A DNA stretch of 64,000 nucleotides from Egicoccus sp. AB-alg6-2 (GTDB lineage Bacteria > Actinomycetota > Nitriliruptoria > Nitriliruptorales > Nitriliruptoraceae). Below the pieces are notes generated by a model. The model was not told where the DNA came from. It worked only from the letters and a program-made list of their open reading frames with translations, and did not search any database. The DNA lies in NCBI RefSeq assembly GCF_041821025.1, contig NZ_JBGUAY010000003.1, forward strand, positions 1 to 64,000. Reading direction: 5' to 3'. Below, in pieces: positions 28,045 through 37,678 of this stretch (its first letter is position 1; every line of letters starts with the position of its first letter). The position numbers and the translations under genes are program-made.

Positions 28045-29718
28045 TCACGCCTCGCGAACCACCGGCAGGATGAAGGGGCGGCGTCCGGTCTCGGCCCGCC
28101 AGAACGTGCCGAGCGCCTGGACGACGTGGCGCTGGACGACCTGCGGATCCTCGAACTTGACCGCGGTCATGTTGTCGAGCTCACGGTCGACGGCCTTCTT
28201 CGCCTGCTCGAGGATGTCCTCCTCGGTGCCATGGAAGACGACGCCCTTCTGGGTCACGACGACGTCCCCCACGGGTCCGCCCTCGTGGCTGTCGACGGTG
28301 ACGACGCAGACGCAGATGCCGTCCTCGCCGATGCGCCGACGGTCACGCAGCAGCGCCGGGCCGACGTCGTCGAGCAGCCCGTCGATGTAGACGTGGCTGG
28401 TCTGCACGGGCTCTCCCCGGGTGACCACGCCGTCCTCGAGCACGACGGTGTCGCCGTCCTCGCAGATCAGGACGTGCTCGGGCAGTGCCCCCGTCAACTC
28501 CGCGATCTCGCCGTGGGCGCGCAGGTGGCGGTGTTCGCCGTGGACGGGCACGAAGTACTCGGGTTCGATGACGTTGTGGAACAGGACGAGTTCCTCGCGG
28601 CTGGCGTGGCCGGAGACGTGCACCGGTGCGAGGCCCTTGTGGACCACCTTGCAGCCGCGTCGTGACAGGTTGTTGATCGAGCGGTAGACCGCCTGCTCGT
28701 TGCCCGGGATCAGGCTGCTGGCGAGGATCACCAGGTCGCCCTCGCCCACCCGCAGGTGCTTGTGGTCGCCGGCGCCCATCAGCGACAGCGCGCTGAACGG
28801 CTCGCCCTGCGACCCGGTGGAGATGACGATCAGCTCGCTGCGGTCGTAGCGGTCAACCTCGGCCAGCTCGACCACCGAGTCGGCGTCGAAGTCGAGGTAC
28901 GCCAGCTCCTTCGCGATGCCCATGTTGCGCACCATCGACCGTCCGACGAACACCGGACGGCGGCCCACCTCGGCGGCGGCGTCGAGGACCTGCTGGATGC
29001 GGTGCACGTGCGAGGCGAACGAGGCGACCACGATCAGGCCGTCCTTCTGGGCGGCGATGTGCTCACGGACGTTGCGGCCGACGGTGCGTTCGGTCGGGAC
29101 GTGCCCCGGCATGTCGGCGCCGGTGGAGTCGGCCAGCAGCAGGTCCACCCCCTCGTCGCCCAGACGGGCGAAGTGGGCGATGTCGGTGGGCCGGTTGTCG
29201 ATGGGGGTCTGGTCGAGCTTGAAGTCCCCCGTGTGCACGATGATCCCGTGCGGGGTCCGGAACGCGTAGGCGACCCCGTCCGGGATCGAGTGGCTGACCT
29301 GGATCGCCTCGACGGTGAACGGCCCCTCCTCGATGGTCTCGGCGGGTTCGATCACCTCGAAGCGCGGTTCGGGCAGGTCGGGCCACTCCTCGAGGACGGC
29401 CTGCGCGAAGGCGATGGTGAGCTGCGTGCCGTAGACGGGAACCCCGTCGCGGTCCAGGTCGCGCAGCAGGTAGGGCAACGCGCCGATGTGGTCGAGGTGG
29501 CCGTGCGTGAGGAACACCGCCTCGACGTCGTCGGCGCGCTCACGCACCGAGCTCCAGTCGGGCAGGATCAGGTCGACCCCGAGGTGTTCGGCGTCGGGGA
29601 ACAGCACCCCGACGTCGACGACGGCGATTCGACCGTCCACCTCGATGGTGGCCATGTTGCGGCCGATCTCGCCGAGGCCGCCGAGGAAGCTGACGGTCAC
29701 GGGGGAGGAATCGGTCAT
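28045..29718 (-). CDS. rnj: Ribonuclease J
   Basis: RNase J has 5'-3' exonuclease and endonuclease activity in mRNA turnover and rRNA maturation. The 557-residue protein has the metallo-beta-lactamase motif FLTHGHLDHIGAL (His72, His74, Asp76, His77), the beta-CASP region (FASHVHRIQQVLDAA, STGSQGEPFSAL, HVSGHASREEL) and the RNase J C-terminal domain ending RRPFILPVV. Length and domains are typical of actinobacterial RNase J. The ATG overlaps the dapA stop as ATGA, so it is co-translated with dapA; dapA-rnj adjacency is conserved in Actinobacteria. Confidence 0.95.
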   Translation of the reverse strand: MTDSSPVTVSFLGGLGEIGRNMATIEVDGRIAVVDVGVLFPDAEHLGVDLILPDWSSVRERADDVEAVFLTHGHLDHIGALPYLLRDLDRDGVPVYGTQLTIAFAQAVLEEWPDLPEPRFEVIEPAETIEEGPFTVEAIQVSHSIPDGVAYAFRTPHGIIVHTGDFKLDQTPIDNRPTDIAHFARLGDEGVDLLLADSTGADMPGHVPTERTVGRNVREHIAAQKDGLIVVASFASHVHRIQQVLDAAAEVGRRPVFVGRSMVRNMGIAKELAYLDFDADSVVELAEVDRYDRSELIVISTGSQGEPFSALSLMGAGDHKHLRVGEGDLVILASSLIPGNEQAVYRSINNLSRRGCKVVHKGLAPVHVSGHASREELVLFHNVIEPEYFVPVHGEHRHLRAHGEIAELTGALPEHVLICEDGDTVVLEDGVVTRGEPVQTSHVYIDGLLDDVGPALLRDRRRIGEDGICVCVVTVDSHEGGPVGDVVVTQKGVVFHGTEEDILEQAKKAVDRELDNMTAVKFEDPQVVQRHVVQALGTFWRAETGRRPFILPVVREA

Positions 29719-30626
29719 CGTTTGGCCTCGATCGCTTCGTAGGCGCCCAGGACCGCCTTGACGGTCTCCGCGGACGCGTCGGCCAGCGGCCCACGAACGG
29801 GACCGGCGGGCAGGCCGAGCTGGTTGAGCGCTCCCTTGAGGGGCGCAGGGCTGGACTCGATGAACAGTGCCCGGTGCAGCGGCTGGCAGCGCAGGTGCAG
29901 TTCGAGCGCGCGCGCCGGGTCGGTCGGGAAGACGCGCACCATCTCGGCGATCTCGGGGCCGGCGAGGTGGGCGCTGACCGAGACGACCCCGATGCCACCG
30001 ACGGCGAGGATCGGCAGGTTGACCTCGTCGGATCCCGACCACAGGTCGAAGCCGCCGGGCGCGTCGAGGGTGGCCAGCCGCACGTCGGCGGCCTTGCCGA
30101 TGTCCCCCGTCGCGTCCTTGACGCCCACGACGTTGGGAAGGCCGGACAACTCGGTCACGGTCGCCACGGACAGCGACAGGGCGGTGCGACCCGGGACGTC
30201 GTAGAGCAGGACGGGCAGGTCGGTCGCCTCGGCGGCGGCGCGGAAGTGCGCGACCAGGCCGTTCTGCTGGGGCTTGTTGTAGTACGGGGTCACGACCAGG
30301 ACCGCGTCGGCGCCGGCGTCGGTGGCCTGCATCGTCGTGGCGACCGTCTTCGCGGTGTCGTTGGAACCGGTGCCGATCATCACCGTGCCGTCGCTGCCGA
30401 CGGCCTCCTTGACCGCGGCCAGCAACTCCCACGGCGCCTGGCCGTGCAGCGTGGGCGACTCGCCGGTCGTGCCGTTGACCAGCACGGTGTCGGTTCCGGA
30501 TTCGACGAGGTGGCGCGCCAGGCGCTGGGCACCGTCGAGGTCCATCGCGCCGTCGGCGGTGAACGGCGTCACCATCGCCGTCACGACGGCGCCGATGGCG
30601 GGCGTGCCCCCGGATCGGGTGCTCAT
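29715..30626 (-). CDS. dapA: 4-hydroxy-tetrahydrodipicolinate synthase
   Basis: DapA condenses pyruvate with aspartate semialdehyde, the first step of the diaminopimelate/lysine branch. The 303-residue TIM barrel has the Schiff-base lysine Lys170 (NVVGVKDATGD), the catalytic tyrosine Tyr142 (LLYDVPGRTA), the Tyr of VTPYYNKP, and the GTTGE substrate loop (51-56). The ATG at 30626 has GAGG upstream. A TAGGAT element lies about 70 bases upstream. The next enzyme of the pathway, DapB, is encoded about 11 kb away in the same window. Confidence 0.96.
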   Translation of the reverse strand: MSTRSGGTPAIGAVVTAMVTPFTADGAMDLDGAQRLARHLVESGTDTVLVNGTTGESPTLHGQAPWELLAAVKEAVGSDGTVMIGTGSNDTAKTVATTMQATDAGADAVLVVTPYYNKPQQNGLVAHFRAAAEATDLPVLLYDVPGRTALSLSVATVTELSGLPNVVGVKDATGDIGKAADVRLATLDAPGGFDLWSGSDEVNLPILAVGGIGVVSVSAHLAGPEIAEMVRVFPTDPARALELHLRCQPLHRALFIESSPAPLKGALNQLGLPAGPVRGPLADASAETVKAVLGAYEAIEAKR

Positions 30627-30695
30627 GGATGGGCCTCGTGTGTCGTCGGGTTGCGCGCCACCGCCCCGCCAGGGGTCACGGTCGGCCGACGCCCT

Positions 30696-30701
30696 ATCCT
30701 A
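30696..30701 (-). promoter_or_regulatory. Candidate -10 element for dapA-rnj
   Basis: On the minus strand TAGGAT lies about 70 bases before the dapA ATG, in the 205-base divergent gap. No good -35 is visible, so this is only a candidate. Confidence 0.35.
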
Positions 30702-30831
30702 ACCGTCCCCGCACCCGCGGCCGCCGGGGGCGGGCCCGGTCCGCTGGAGGGGTCTCGCGCGGGTTTCCCCGCCTCGTCGTAGCCGGACACGGGCCGCCGT
30801 CTCGCTGCGGTGCGCGTGCAAGGAGGCTCCG

Positions 30832-31581
30832 ATGACACCGTTCGTCGCCCACGCCGGGCCTGGCTCGACCTGGCAGGCGTTGCTGACCGCGGTCTGCCTC
30901 GGACTGCTCGTGATCGCCGTGCTGGCCGTCGCCGGACGGGTGCGCATCGCGTCGCTCGACGACCTCGTCGTGCCACTGGCCGCGGTGGCCGTGCTGTCCT
31001 CGCTGGCGCCGCTGGCCGACTACTGGCTGTCCGACTGGATCGGGTGGGCGTTCCCCATGGGTGTCGTGCTGCTCGTCGGGGTGCTCACCGCCGCGCTCAC
31101 CCCCCTGGAGCTGCACTGGCGCTTCCCGTTCGCCTGGGGCATCGCCGCACTCGCGGTCGTCGCCGCCGTGACGCTGTACGCCCCGCTCACCCGCGCCTGG
31201 CACCCCCCGCCGGACTACCTGCCGTTGGCCGACGACGCCAGCGTCGCGTTCGTGGTGCCCGAGGACGGCGACGTCATCGAGGCCGGCACGCTGGAGGTCG
31301 CCGTCGCGGTGACCGGCGGCAGCATCGGGCCGGGCGCGGCCACGCTGGAGGAACTCCCCGCCGACCCCGAGGAGGCCGGTGGTCTGACCGTGATGCTCAA
31401 CGGGGAACGCATCGTGGTCGACTACCTCGAGTCGTGCACCATCGCCGATCCGTGCGAGACGGTCACCTTCCCGGTCGAACTCGAGGCCGGCGAGCACGAC
31501 CTGCACGTCGAGTTCACGCGCGGGGACGGCATCCCCCTCGCACCGCAGGTCACCGACCGCGTCCGGTTCGAGGCGTCCTGA
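30832..31581 (+). CDS. Membrane protein with four TM helices and extracytoplasmic Ig-like domain
   Basis: A 249-residue protein. Residues 12-125 contain four hydrophobic segments (LLVIAVLAVAG; LVVPLAAVAVLSSLAPL; MGVVLLVGVLTAALTPL; GIAALAVVAAVTLY). Residues 135-249 form a beta-sandwich-like domain with an Ig-like pattern (SVAFVVPEDGDVIEAGTLEVAVAV, VTFPVELEAGEHDLHVEF) and a cysteine pair in ESCTIADPCE that could form a disulfide. A strong AAGGAGG site precedes the ATG. I do not recognise the family. It is divergent from dapA and stands alone. Confidence 0.72.
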   Translation: MTPFVAHAGPGSTWQALLTAVCLGLLVIAVLAVAGRVRIASLDDLVVPLAAVAVLSSLAPLADYWLSDWIGWAFPMGVVLLVGVLTAALTPLELHWRFPFAWGIAALAVVAAVTLYAPLTRAWHPPPDYLPLADDASVAFVVPEDGDVIEAGTLEVAVAVTGGSIGPGAATLEELPADPEEAGGLTVMLNGERIVVDYLESCTIADPCETVTFPVELEAGEHDLHVEFTRGDGIPLAPQVTDRVRFEAS

Positions 31582-31632
31582 CCGGTGCGGCGCGACCCGA
31601 TTGCGAACCCCGGTCGCGCCGACGGCGGTGCG

Positions 31633-32010
31633 TCAGCCGCGTGGCCCGCGAAGCAACGCGTAGGTGTAGACCCCGACGAGGGTGAAGGCGACCGCCTGCG
31701 CGGCGAGGCTGGTGGTCACCAGCGGCACGCCCGGCAGCCAGCTCGCCGGCCGGGTGGCGACGGTGGGCAGGGCGGCCAGCAGCAGGGCGACGATCGCCAC
31801 GGCGGGCACCAGTCGATCACCGCGCGACGCCGAGACGCCGAACGCGGCGACGGCGCCGACCCCGAGGTAGCAGGCGACCGGCCACCACACGCTGGTGCTG
31901 CCCGGGTCGGTCCGGATCGCCTCGTGCAGCACACGGGCGAGGTCGAGCAGCAGGAGGGGCGCGACGCCTGCGAAGGCGCCGATCGCCACCGAACGCGCGC
32001 GGTCGTTCAT
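31633..32010 (-). CDS. Small four-helix membrane protein, function unknown
   Basis: A 125-residue protein that is almost entirely hydrophobic, with four predicted helices (GAFAGVAPLLLLDLARVL; WWPVACYLGVGAVAAFGV; VPAVAIVALLLAALPTV; LAAQAVAFTLVGVYTYALL) and short basic loops. The ATG at 32010 is preceded by GAGG at about 11 bases. A longer frame upstream would run through the divergent thyX promoter and start, so it is not used. No family is recognised. It is convergent with the four-helix Ig-like membrane protein across a 51-base gap. Confidence 0.65.
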   Translation of the reverse strand: MNDRARSVAIGAFAGVAPLLLLDLARVLHEAIRTDPGSTSVWWPVACYLGVGAVAAFGVSASRGDRLVPAVAIVALLLAALPTVATRPASWLPGVPLVTTSLAAQAVAFTLVGVYTYALLRGPRG

Positions 32011-32048
32011 GTGGTCGCGTCCTCGACGTCGGTGGCTGCGGCGCGCCG

Positions 32049-32084
32049 AGACTAGCCGGGGCCGCTCGGGTCCCTCGGTAGGAT
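32049..32084. promoter_or_regulatory. Divergent -10 elements for thyX (+) and the small membrane gene (-)
   Basis: On the plus strand TAGGAT (32079-32084) lies 50 bases before the thyX ATG. On the minus strand TAGTCT (32049-32054) lies about 40 bases before the ATG at 32010. Neither has a good -35 box. Both spacings are ordinary for leadered actinobacterial transcripts. Confidence 0.35.
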
Positions 32085-32134
32085 CGGTGCCGCCCGCGAC
32101 CAGCCGGAGCGGGCCGCGACGCGAAGGGTCCGCC

Positions 32135-33001
32135 ATGGTGTCCGCCTCCTCCCCCGCGCCCGCGGTGACCGCCCCGTCGACGGGCGGCGGCCCGCGCGCC
32201 GAGGTCGTCTGCGACAGCATCTCGCCCGCCGGCAGCCGCCTGACCACCATCGAGGTCACGCTGCACCGGTTCGTGCTCGCGGAGCTGAACACCCATCGGG
32301 CGTTCTCGCGCAACTCGGCCAGTTCCCGCGCCATCCCGGTGAAACGTCAACTCGAGGCGGTGCTGCAGGATCCGGCCGTGCCCCTGGAGTTCGGCGCCAA
32401 CCAGCGCGGCATGCAGGCCGGACCGCCGCTGCAGGGCGAGGACCACGAGCGGGCGCTCGCCGCGTGGCTCGATGCCCGCGACGGCGCGGTCGCGGCCGCC
32501 GAACGGCTGCTCGAACTCGGGGTCCACAAGCAGGTGGCCAACCGCATCCTCGAGCCGTTCATCTGGCACACCGTCATCGTGACCGCGACCGACTGGGACG
32601 GGTTCTGGCAGCAGCGGTGCAGCCCGCTGGCCCAGCCCGAGATCCGCGCCGCCGCCGACGCCATGCGCGCCGCCTTCGACGCCAGCACCCCCGTCGAGGT
32701 GGCGGAAGACGACTGGCACACCCCCTACATCCGCGATGACGAACGCGACCTCGACGTCGAGACACGCAAGCGCATCGCCGCGGCACGCTGCGCCCGGGTC
32801 AGCTACCTGACCCACGACGGTCGACGTGACCTGTCCGCGGACGAGGAGCTCTACGACCGCCTCGTCACCGCCGAGCCGCCACACTGGTCGCCGCTCGAAC
32901 ACGTGGCGACCCCCGCCGCGGGCGCGCAGCCGGCCGGCAACCTGCGCGGGTGGCGGCAGCTGCGCCACCTCATCGAGGTGGACCGAACCGCCACCCGCTG
33001 A
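32135..33001 (+). CDS. thyX: Flavin-dependent thymidylate synthase ThyX, atypical motif
   Basis: ThyX makes dTMP from dUMP using methylene-THF, FAD and NADPH. The 288-residue product has a recognisable but divergent ThyX signature, THRAFSRNSASSRAIPVKR, where the usual form is RHRxxSxNxxSxRY; the serine, asparagine and second serine/arginine are kept. Other family segments are LNTHR, VHKQVANRILEPF (substrate-binding), ARCARVSYLTHDG, and PPHWSPLEHVATP. A C-terminal GWRQLRHL stretch matches the family end. The set belongs to an alternative ThyX branch seen in phages and some bacteria. The ATG has AAGGG upstream. Identification is firm; activity is inferred. Confidence 0.88.
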   Translation: MVSASSPAPAVTAPSTGGGPRAEVVCDSISPAGSRLTTIEVTLHRFVLAELNTHRAFSRNSASSRAIPVKRQLEAVLQDPAVPLEFGANQRGMQAGPPLQGEDHERALAAWLDARDGAVAAAERLLELGVHKQVANRILEPFIWHTVIVTATDWDGFWQQRCSPLAQPEIRAAADAMRAAFDASTPVEVAEDDWHTPYIRDDERDLDVETRKRIAAARCARVSYLTHDGRRDLSADEELYDRLVTAEPPHWSPLEHVATPAAGAQPAGNLRGWRQLRHLIEVDRTATR

Positions 33002-33036
33002 GGCTGTCGAGCCATCCCGGCGGAGGAGAGCAGCCC

Positions 33037-33666
33037 ATGAGTCCCCAGCCAGCCGCGCTCCGGCAGGCGAGCCCGACCGAACTCGGCGTCGGCGCCCGGT
33101 TCTCGGTCCACCCGATGACCGACGACTTCGTCTCGGTGATCCTCGGTGCCCTCGACGACGCCGACCCGGGCGGACTGACCGTGCAGACCGACGACGTCAC
33201 GACGTGGGTCGCCGGCGACGACCGCGAGGTGGTGGCCTACGTCGTCGAGGTCCTCCGGCTCGCCGCGCGCCGGACCCCGACCGGTCACGTCGTCGGCTCG
33301 GTCCTGCTCTCGCGCGGCTGTCCCGGGTCGGTGACCTGCGACATCGGGACCGACGTCTCGTTGCCGCCGGCGGCGACCTTCGACCTGCCCGCGGCCGGCG
33401 TGCCCGTCGGCGCGCACTGGGCGCTGTACCCGCTGGGCGGCGATGAACACCTGGCTGCGATCGAGACCGCGATCGATCGCATCGCCGACTTCGACGTCGA
33501 GGTCGGTCGCGAGCATTTCGTCACCCGCCTCGACGGTGACCTCGCCGCGGTGCTGGGCGCCGTCGCGACCGTGTGGGCCACGCTCGGTGAACGCGTCCAG
33601 CACGTGACGACGCACCTGACCGTGTCCATCGGCAGTCCGAGCCGCCGGGTCGTCGGCACCGAATGA
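33037..33666 (+). CDS. YkoF-like thiamine/HMP-binding protein
   Basis: A 209-residue protein with two consecutive ferredoxin-like YkoF repeats. The first begins GARFSVHPMTDDFVSVILGAL and contains LTVQTDDVTTWVAGDDREVV. The second begins AGVPVGAHWALYPLGGDEHLAAIETAI. The segment VVGSVLLSRGCPGSV matches the conserved end of repeat one. In Bacillus, YkoF binds thiamine or hydroxymethylpyrimidine beside a thiamine ABC transporter; here no transporter is adjacent. GGAGGAG precedes the ATG, and the gene lies 35 bases after thyX, so it may share its transcript. Confidence 0.82.
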   Translation: MSPQPAALRQASPTELGVGARFSVHPMTDDFVSVILGALDDADPGGLTVQTDDVTTWVAGDDREVVAYVVEVLRLAARRTPTGHVVGSVLLSRGCPGSVTCDIGTDVSLPPAATFDLPAAGVPVGAHWALYPLGGDEHLAAIETAIDRIADFDVEVGREHFVTRLDGDLAAVLGAVATVWATLGERVQHVTTHLTVSIGSPSRRVVGTE

Positions 33667-33829
33667 CGTTCGGCTGCCGGGGGCGCTCGCACCGCCGCAC
33701 CGTGCCCTCGTCCGTGCGCGGTCGGCGCACCGACGTCCGGTCGACCCGGACCGGGAAGGGCCGCATCGTCTGCGACGTTGTCCCTCGCGGTTCGTCCGAT
33801 CTCGCACCACTTCATGCCAGGAATGCCAC

Positions 33830-35693
<1,864 letters not shown>

Positions 35694-35713
<20 letters not shown>

Positions 35714-36167
35714 CCGGTACGACCTCGACCTCGCCGATCATGCCGTAGGCGACGTGGCCCGGCAGGTGGCACGCGAACGCCGTCGTTCGCGGCTCGTCGA
35801 ACGCGTAGAAGGTCATCCCGGACGTGTTGGGGGGCGTCGAGACCTCGCCGGGAACCGGCGGGTGCACCAGGTCGGTTCCGCGTTCGTGGGCGAGGTGCAC
35901 GTCGGCGTCGCCGAGCACGAACTCGTGATGGATCGGGTCGTGGTTGACCACCTCGAAGGTGACCAGGGTGCCCTCACGCACCCGGAGGCGGTCGGGGACG
36001 AACCGGCTGTGCTCGAGGTCGATCGTCACGGTGACGTGCCCGGGACCGAGCGTCGCGCTCTCGCGCTCGACCGCCGAGGCCTGCACGGACGCGGCGACCG
36101 CGTAGGTCACGGTCGTCGCGACCACGGCGACCAGCAGTGGCAGCCGGCGGAGCAGTCGCGGGCTCAC
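35694..36167 (-). CDS. Secreted or membrane-anchored cupredoxin (type 1 copper) protein
   Basis: A 157-residue protein with an N-terminal signal anchor (LLRRLPLLVAVVATTVTYAVAA) and one cupredoxin domain. Candidate type 1 copper ligands are His81 (NHDPIHHEF), Cys133 and His138 (FACHLPGHV), and Met143 (YGMIG), in the plastocyanin/sulfocyanin order. Such proteins shuttle electrons or buffer copper outside the membrane. The GTG start overlaps the stop of the upstream DUF2330 gene (GTGA), so the pair is co-translated. A redox partner is not encoded nearby. Confidence 0.85.
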
Positions 36168-37213
36168 GACGGTCCCAGCGACTGGCGCCGGATCGCGCGG
36201 GTCCACAACCAGGCCACGTACCCGACCGCCACAGCGACCGCGACCGGCCACCAGTCAGCCGGCGTCCGCGCCGGCTCGACCGGAACCGCGGCCGACGCCA
36301 GCTCGACACCCACGTCGTCGAGGCTCGGGTGCACCTGCGGGTCGGTGGAGACGGCGAGGTCGTAGGTCAGCGCGTCGGCAGGCGTCGAGAGCTCGAGGTG
36401 GGTCAGCCACATCTGCTCCGGCACCCATTCCATGCCGACGTCGGACCGCAGGTCCGCGAGCAGCGTGGACGAGGCGGCTTCGCTGCGGTTCAGCGCCAGT
36501 CCCCGGCCGCCGGCCAGCAGCTGCGGTCGCTGCTCGGTGAGCAGGAACACGTCGGCCTCGACCTGCTTGCCGCCCTCGAGCCCCATCGACAGGATGCGCA
36601 ACGGCACCCACGGCTGATCGGTGGGGATGGTGAGCATGATCGGTGTGCTGTCGCCGGCGTTCTGACCGAGATCAGCCGCACGCGAGGCGTCGAACTTCGC
36701 CGCCAGGAAGATCTCACTGCGGGCGGCGTAGAAGTCGAGGATCTCCGGCGCGTCCGGCGTGAGGAAGAAGCCGTTGTCGACCGCCCAGCGACCGACCTCG
36801 TCGCCGCCGCCGCGCAGCACCGTGAGATCGAGCGCGTCGACCTCGGTCTCGAGCAGCACCTCGGCGCTCTCGTCGGTTGCGGCGTCGTCGCCACCGGCGA
36901 GGGCGAACTGTTCGAGTTCGGGCGCGACCTCGCGAACCAGGCGTTGCAACGTCCAGTCGCCGGCACGGACGACGTCGGTCGGGATGTCGGGCAACGGGAT
37001 GATCGCGCCGACCTCCTCACCCGCGCCCGAGAACTCGAAGGCGGTCACGTAACGCTGCACGCCGTCGGTGTAGGCCGACAGGGTCGTGGTCCGTACCAGC
37101 TCGATGGTGCCGTTGGCACCGACCAGGCCCCCGCAGGCCAGTGCCGGCGCGGCGACCAGCACCCCCAGCGCGGTCGTCGTGGTGATCGTCGCCCATCGGC
37201 CCGTGCTTCGCAT
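36164..37213 (-). CDS. DUF2330-type membrane-anchored exported protein
   Basis: A 349-residue exported protein with a signal peptide ending ALACGGLVG; the CGG just after cleavage is typical of DUF2330 proteins. A long outside beta-rich region follows (residues 30-305), containing VTAFEFSGAGEEVGAIIPLPD and VPLRILSMGLEGGKQVEADVFLLTEQRPQL. One C-terminal helix (WWPVAVAVAVGYVAWLW) is followed by a basic tail, so it is anchored at the C-terminus. The role of this family is unknown. The ATG has AGGGGAG six bases upstream. Coupled to the cupredoxin gene and divergent from acyP. Confidence 0.8.
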   Translation of the reverse strand: MRSTGRWATITTTTALGVLVAAPALACGGLVGANGTIELVRTTTLSAYTDGVQRYVTAFEFSGAGEEVGAIIPLPDIPTDVVRAGDWTLQRLVREVAPELEQFALAGGDDAATDESAEVLLETEVDALDLTVLRGGGDEVGRWAVDNGFFLTPDAPEILDFYAARSEIFLAAKFDASRAADLGQNAGDSTPIMLTIPTDQPWVPLRILSMGLEGGKQVEADVFLLTEQRPQLLAGGRGLALNRSEAASSTLLADLRSDVGMEWVPEQMWLTHLELSTPADALTYDLAVSTDPQVHPSLDDVGVELASAAVPVEPARTPADWWPVAVAVAVGYVAWLWTRAIRRQSLGPS

Positions 37214-37334
37214 GTCCGCTCCCCTCGTCCGTGTGAGGGTGGGACGGCCCGGGCAGCCAGGTGGTTGCGACCGACCGGACGGCACGGGCGCAGTGGGAGG
37301 CGACGTACGGTGGCGACGCGGTCGAGGAGGCGTG

Positions 37335-37619
37335 ATGGCGAACCAGCGGGCACGACGGTTGACCGTCCACGGCCGGGTACAGGGCGTGTTCTTCCGGGCC
37401 GCCACGCGTCAGCAGGCCCAGCGCCACGACCTCGCCGGATGGGTGACCAATCGCTCCGACGGGACGGTCGTCGCCTGGCTCGAGGGCCCTGCGGACGGGG
37501 TCGAAGCCGTCGAGCAGTGGATCCGCGCCGGCGGCCCGCCCCGAGCGGTGGTCGAGGAGGTGGCGGCCGAAGACGTCGAGCCGGCCGGGCACCCGCGCTT
37601 CGAGGTCCGCCGCGGCTGA
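37335..37619 (+). CDS. acyP: Acylphosphatase
   Basis: A 94-residue acylphosphatase, close to the usual length. It hydrolyses carboxyl-phosphate bonds of small acylphosphates. The phosphate-binding loop with catalytic arginine is GRVQGVFFRAATR, and the catalytic asparagine is in GWVTNRSDGTV; the fold end FEVRRG is also conserved. GAGGAGG precedes the ATG. It is a single gene between the divergent DUF2330 gene and the convergent PPR gene. Confidence 0.93.
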   Translation: MANQRARRLTVHGRVQGVFFRAATRQQAQRHDLAGWVTNRSDGTVVAWLEGPADGVEAVEQWIRAGGPPRAVVEEVAAEDVEPAGHPRFEVRRG

Positions 37620-37678
37620 CGAGCGGCGCCGTCGCGCCGTCGCGTCGGCAAGGTCGGCGATTCGCGTCCGCGCCGGCG

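Noticed and set aside
37213-37334. A riboswitch between the DUF2330 and acyP genes
   Set aside because: The gap of about 120 bases has no recognisable conserved riboswitch core.
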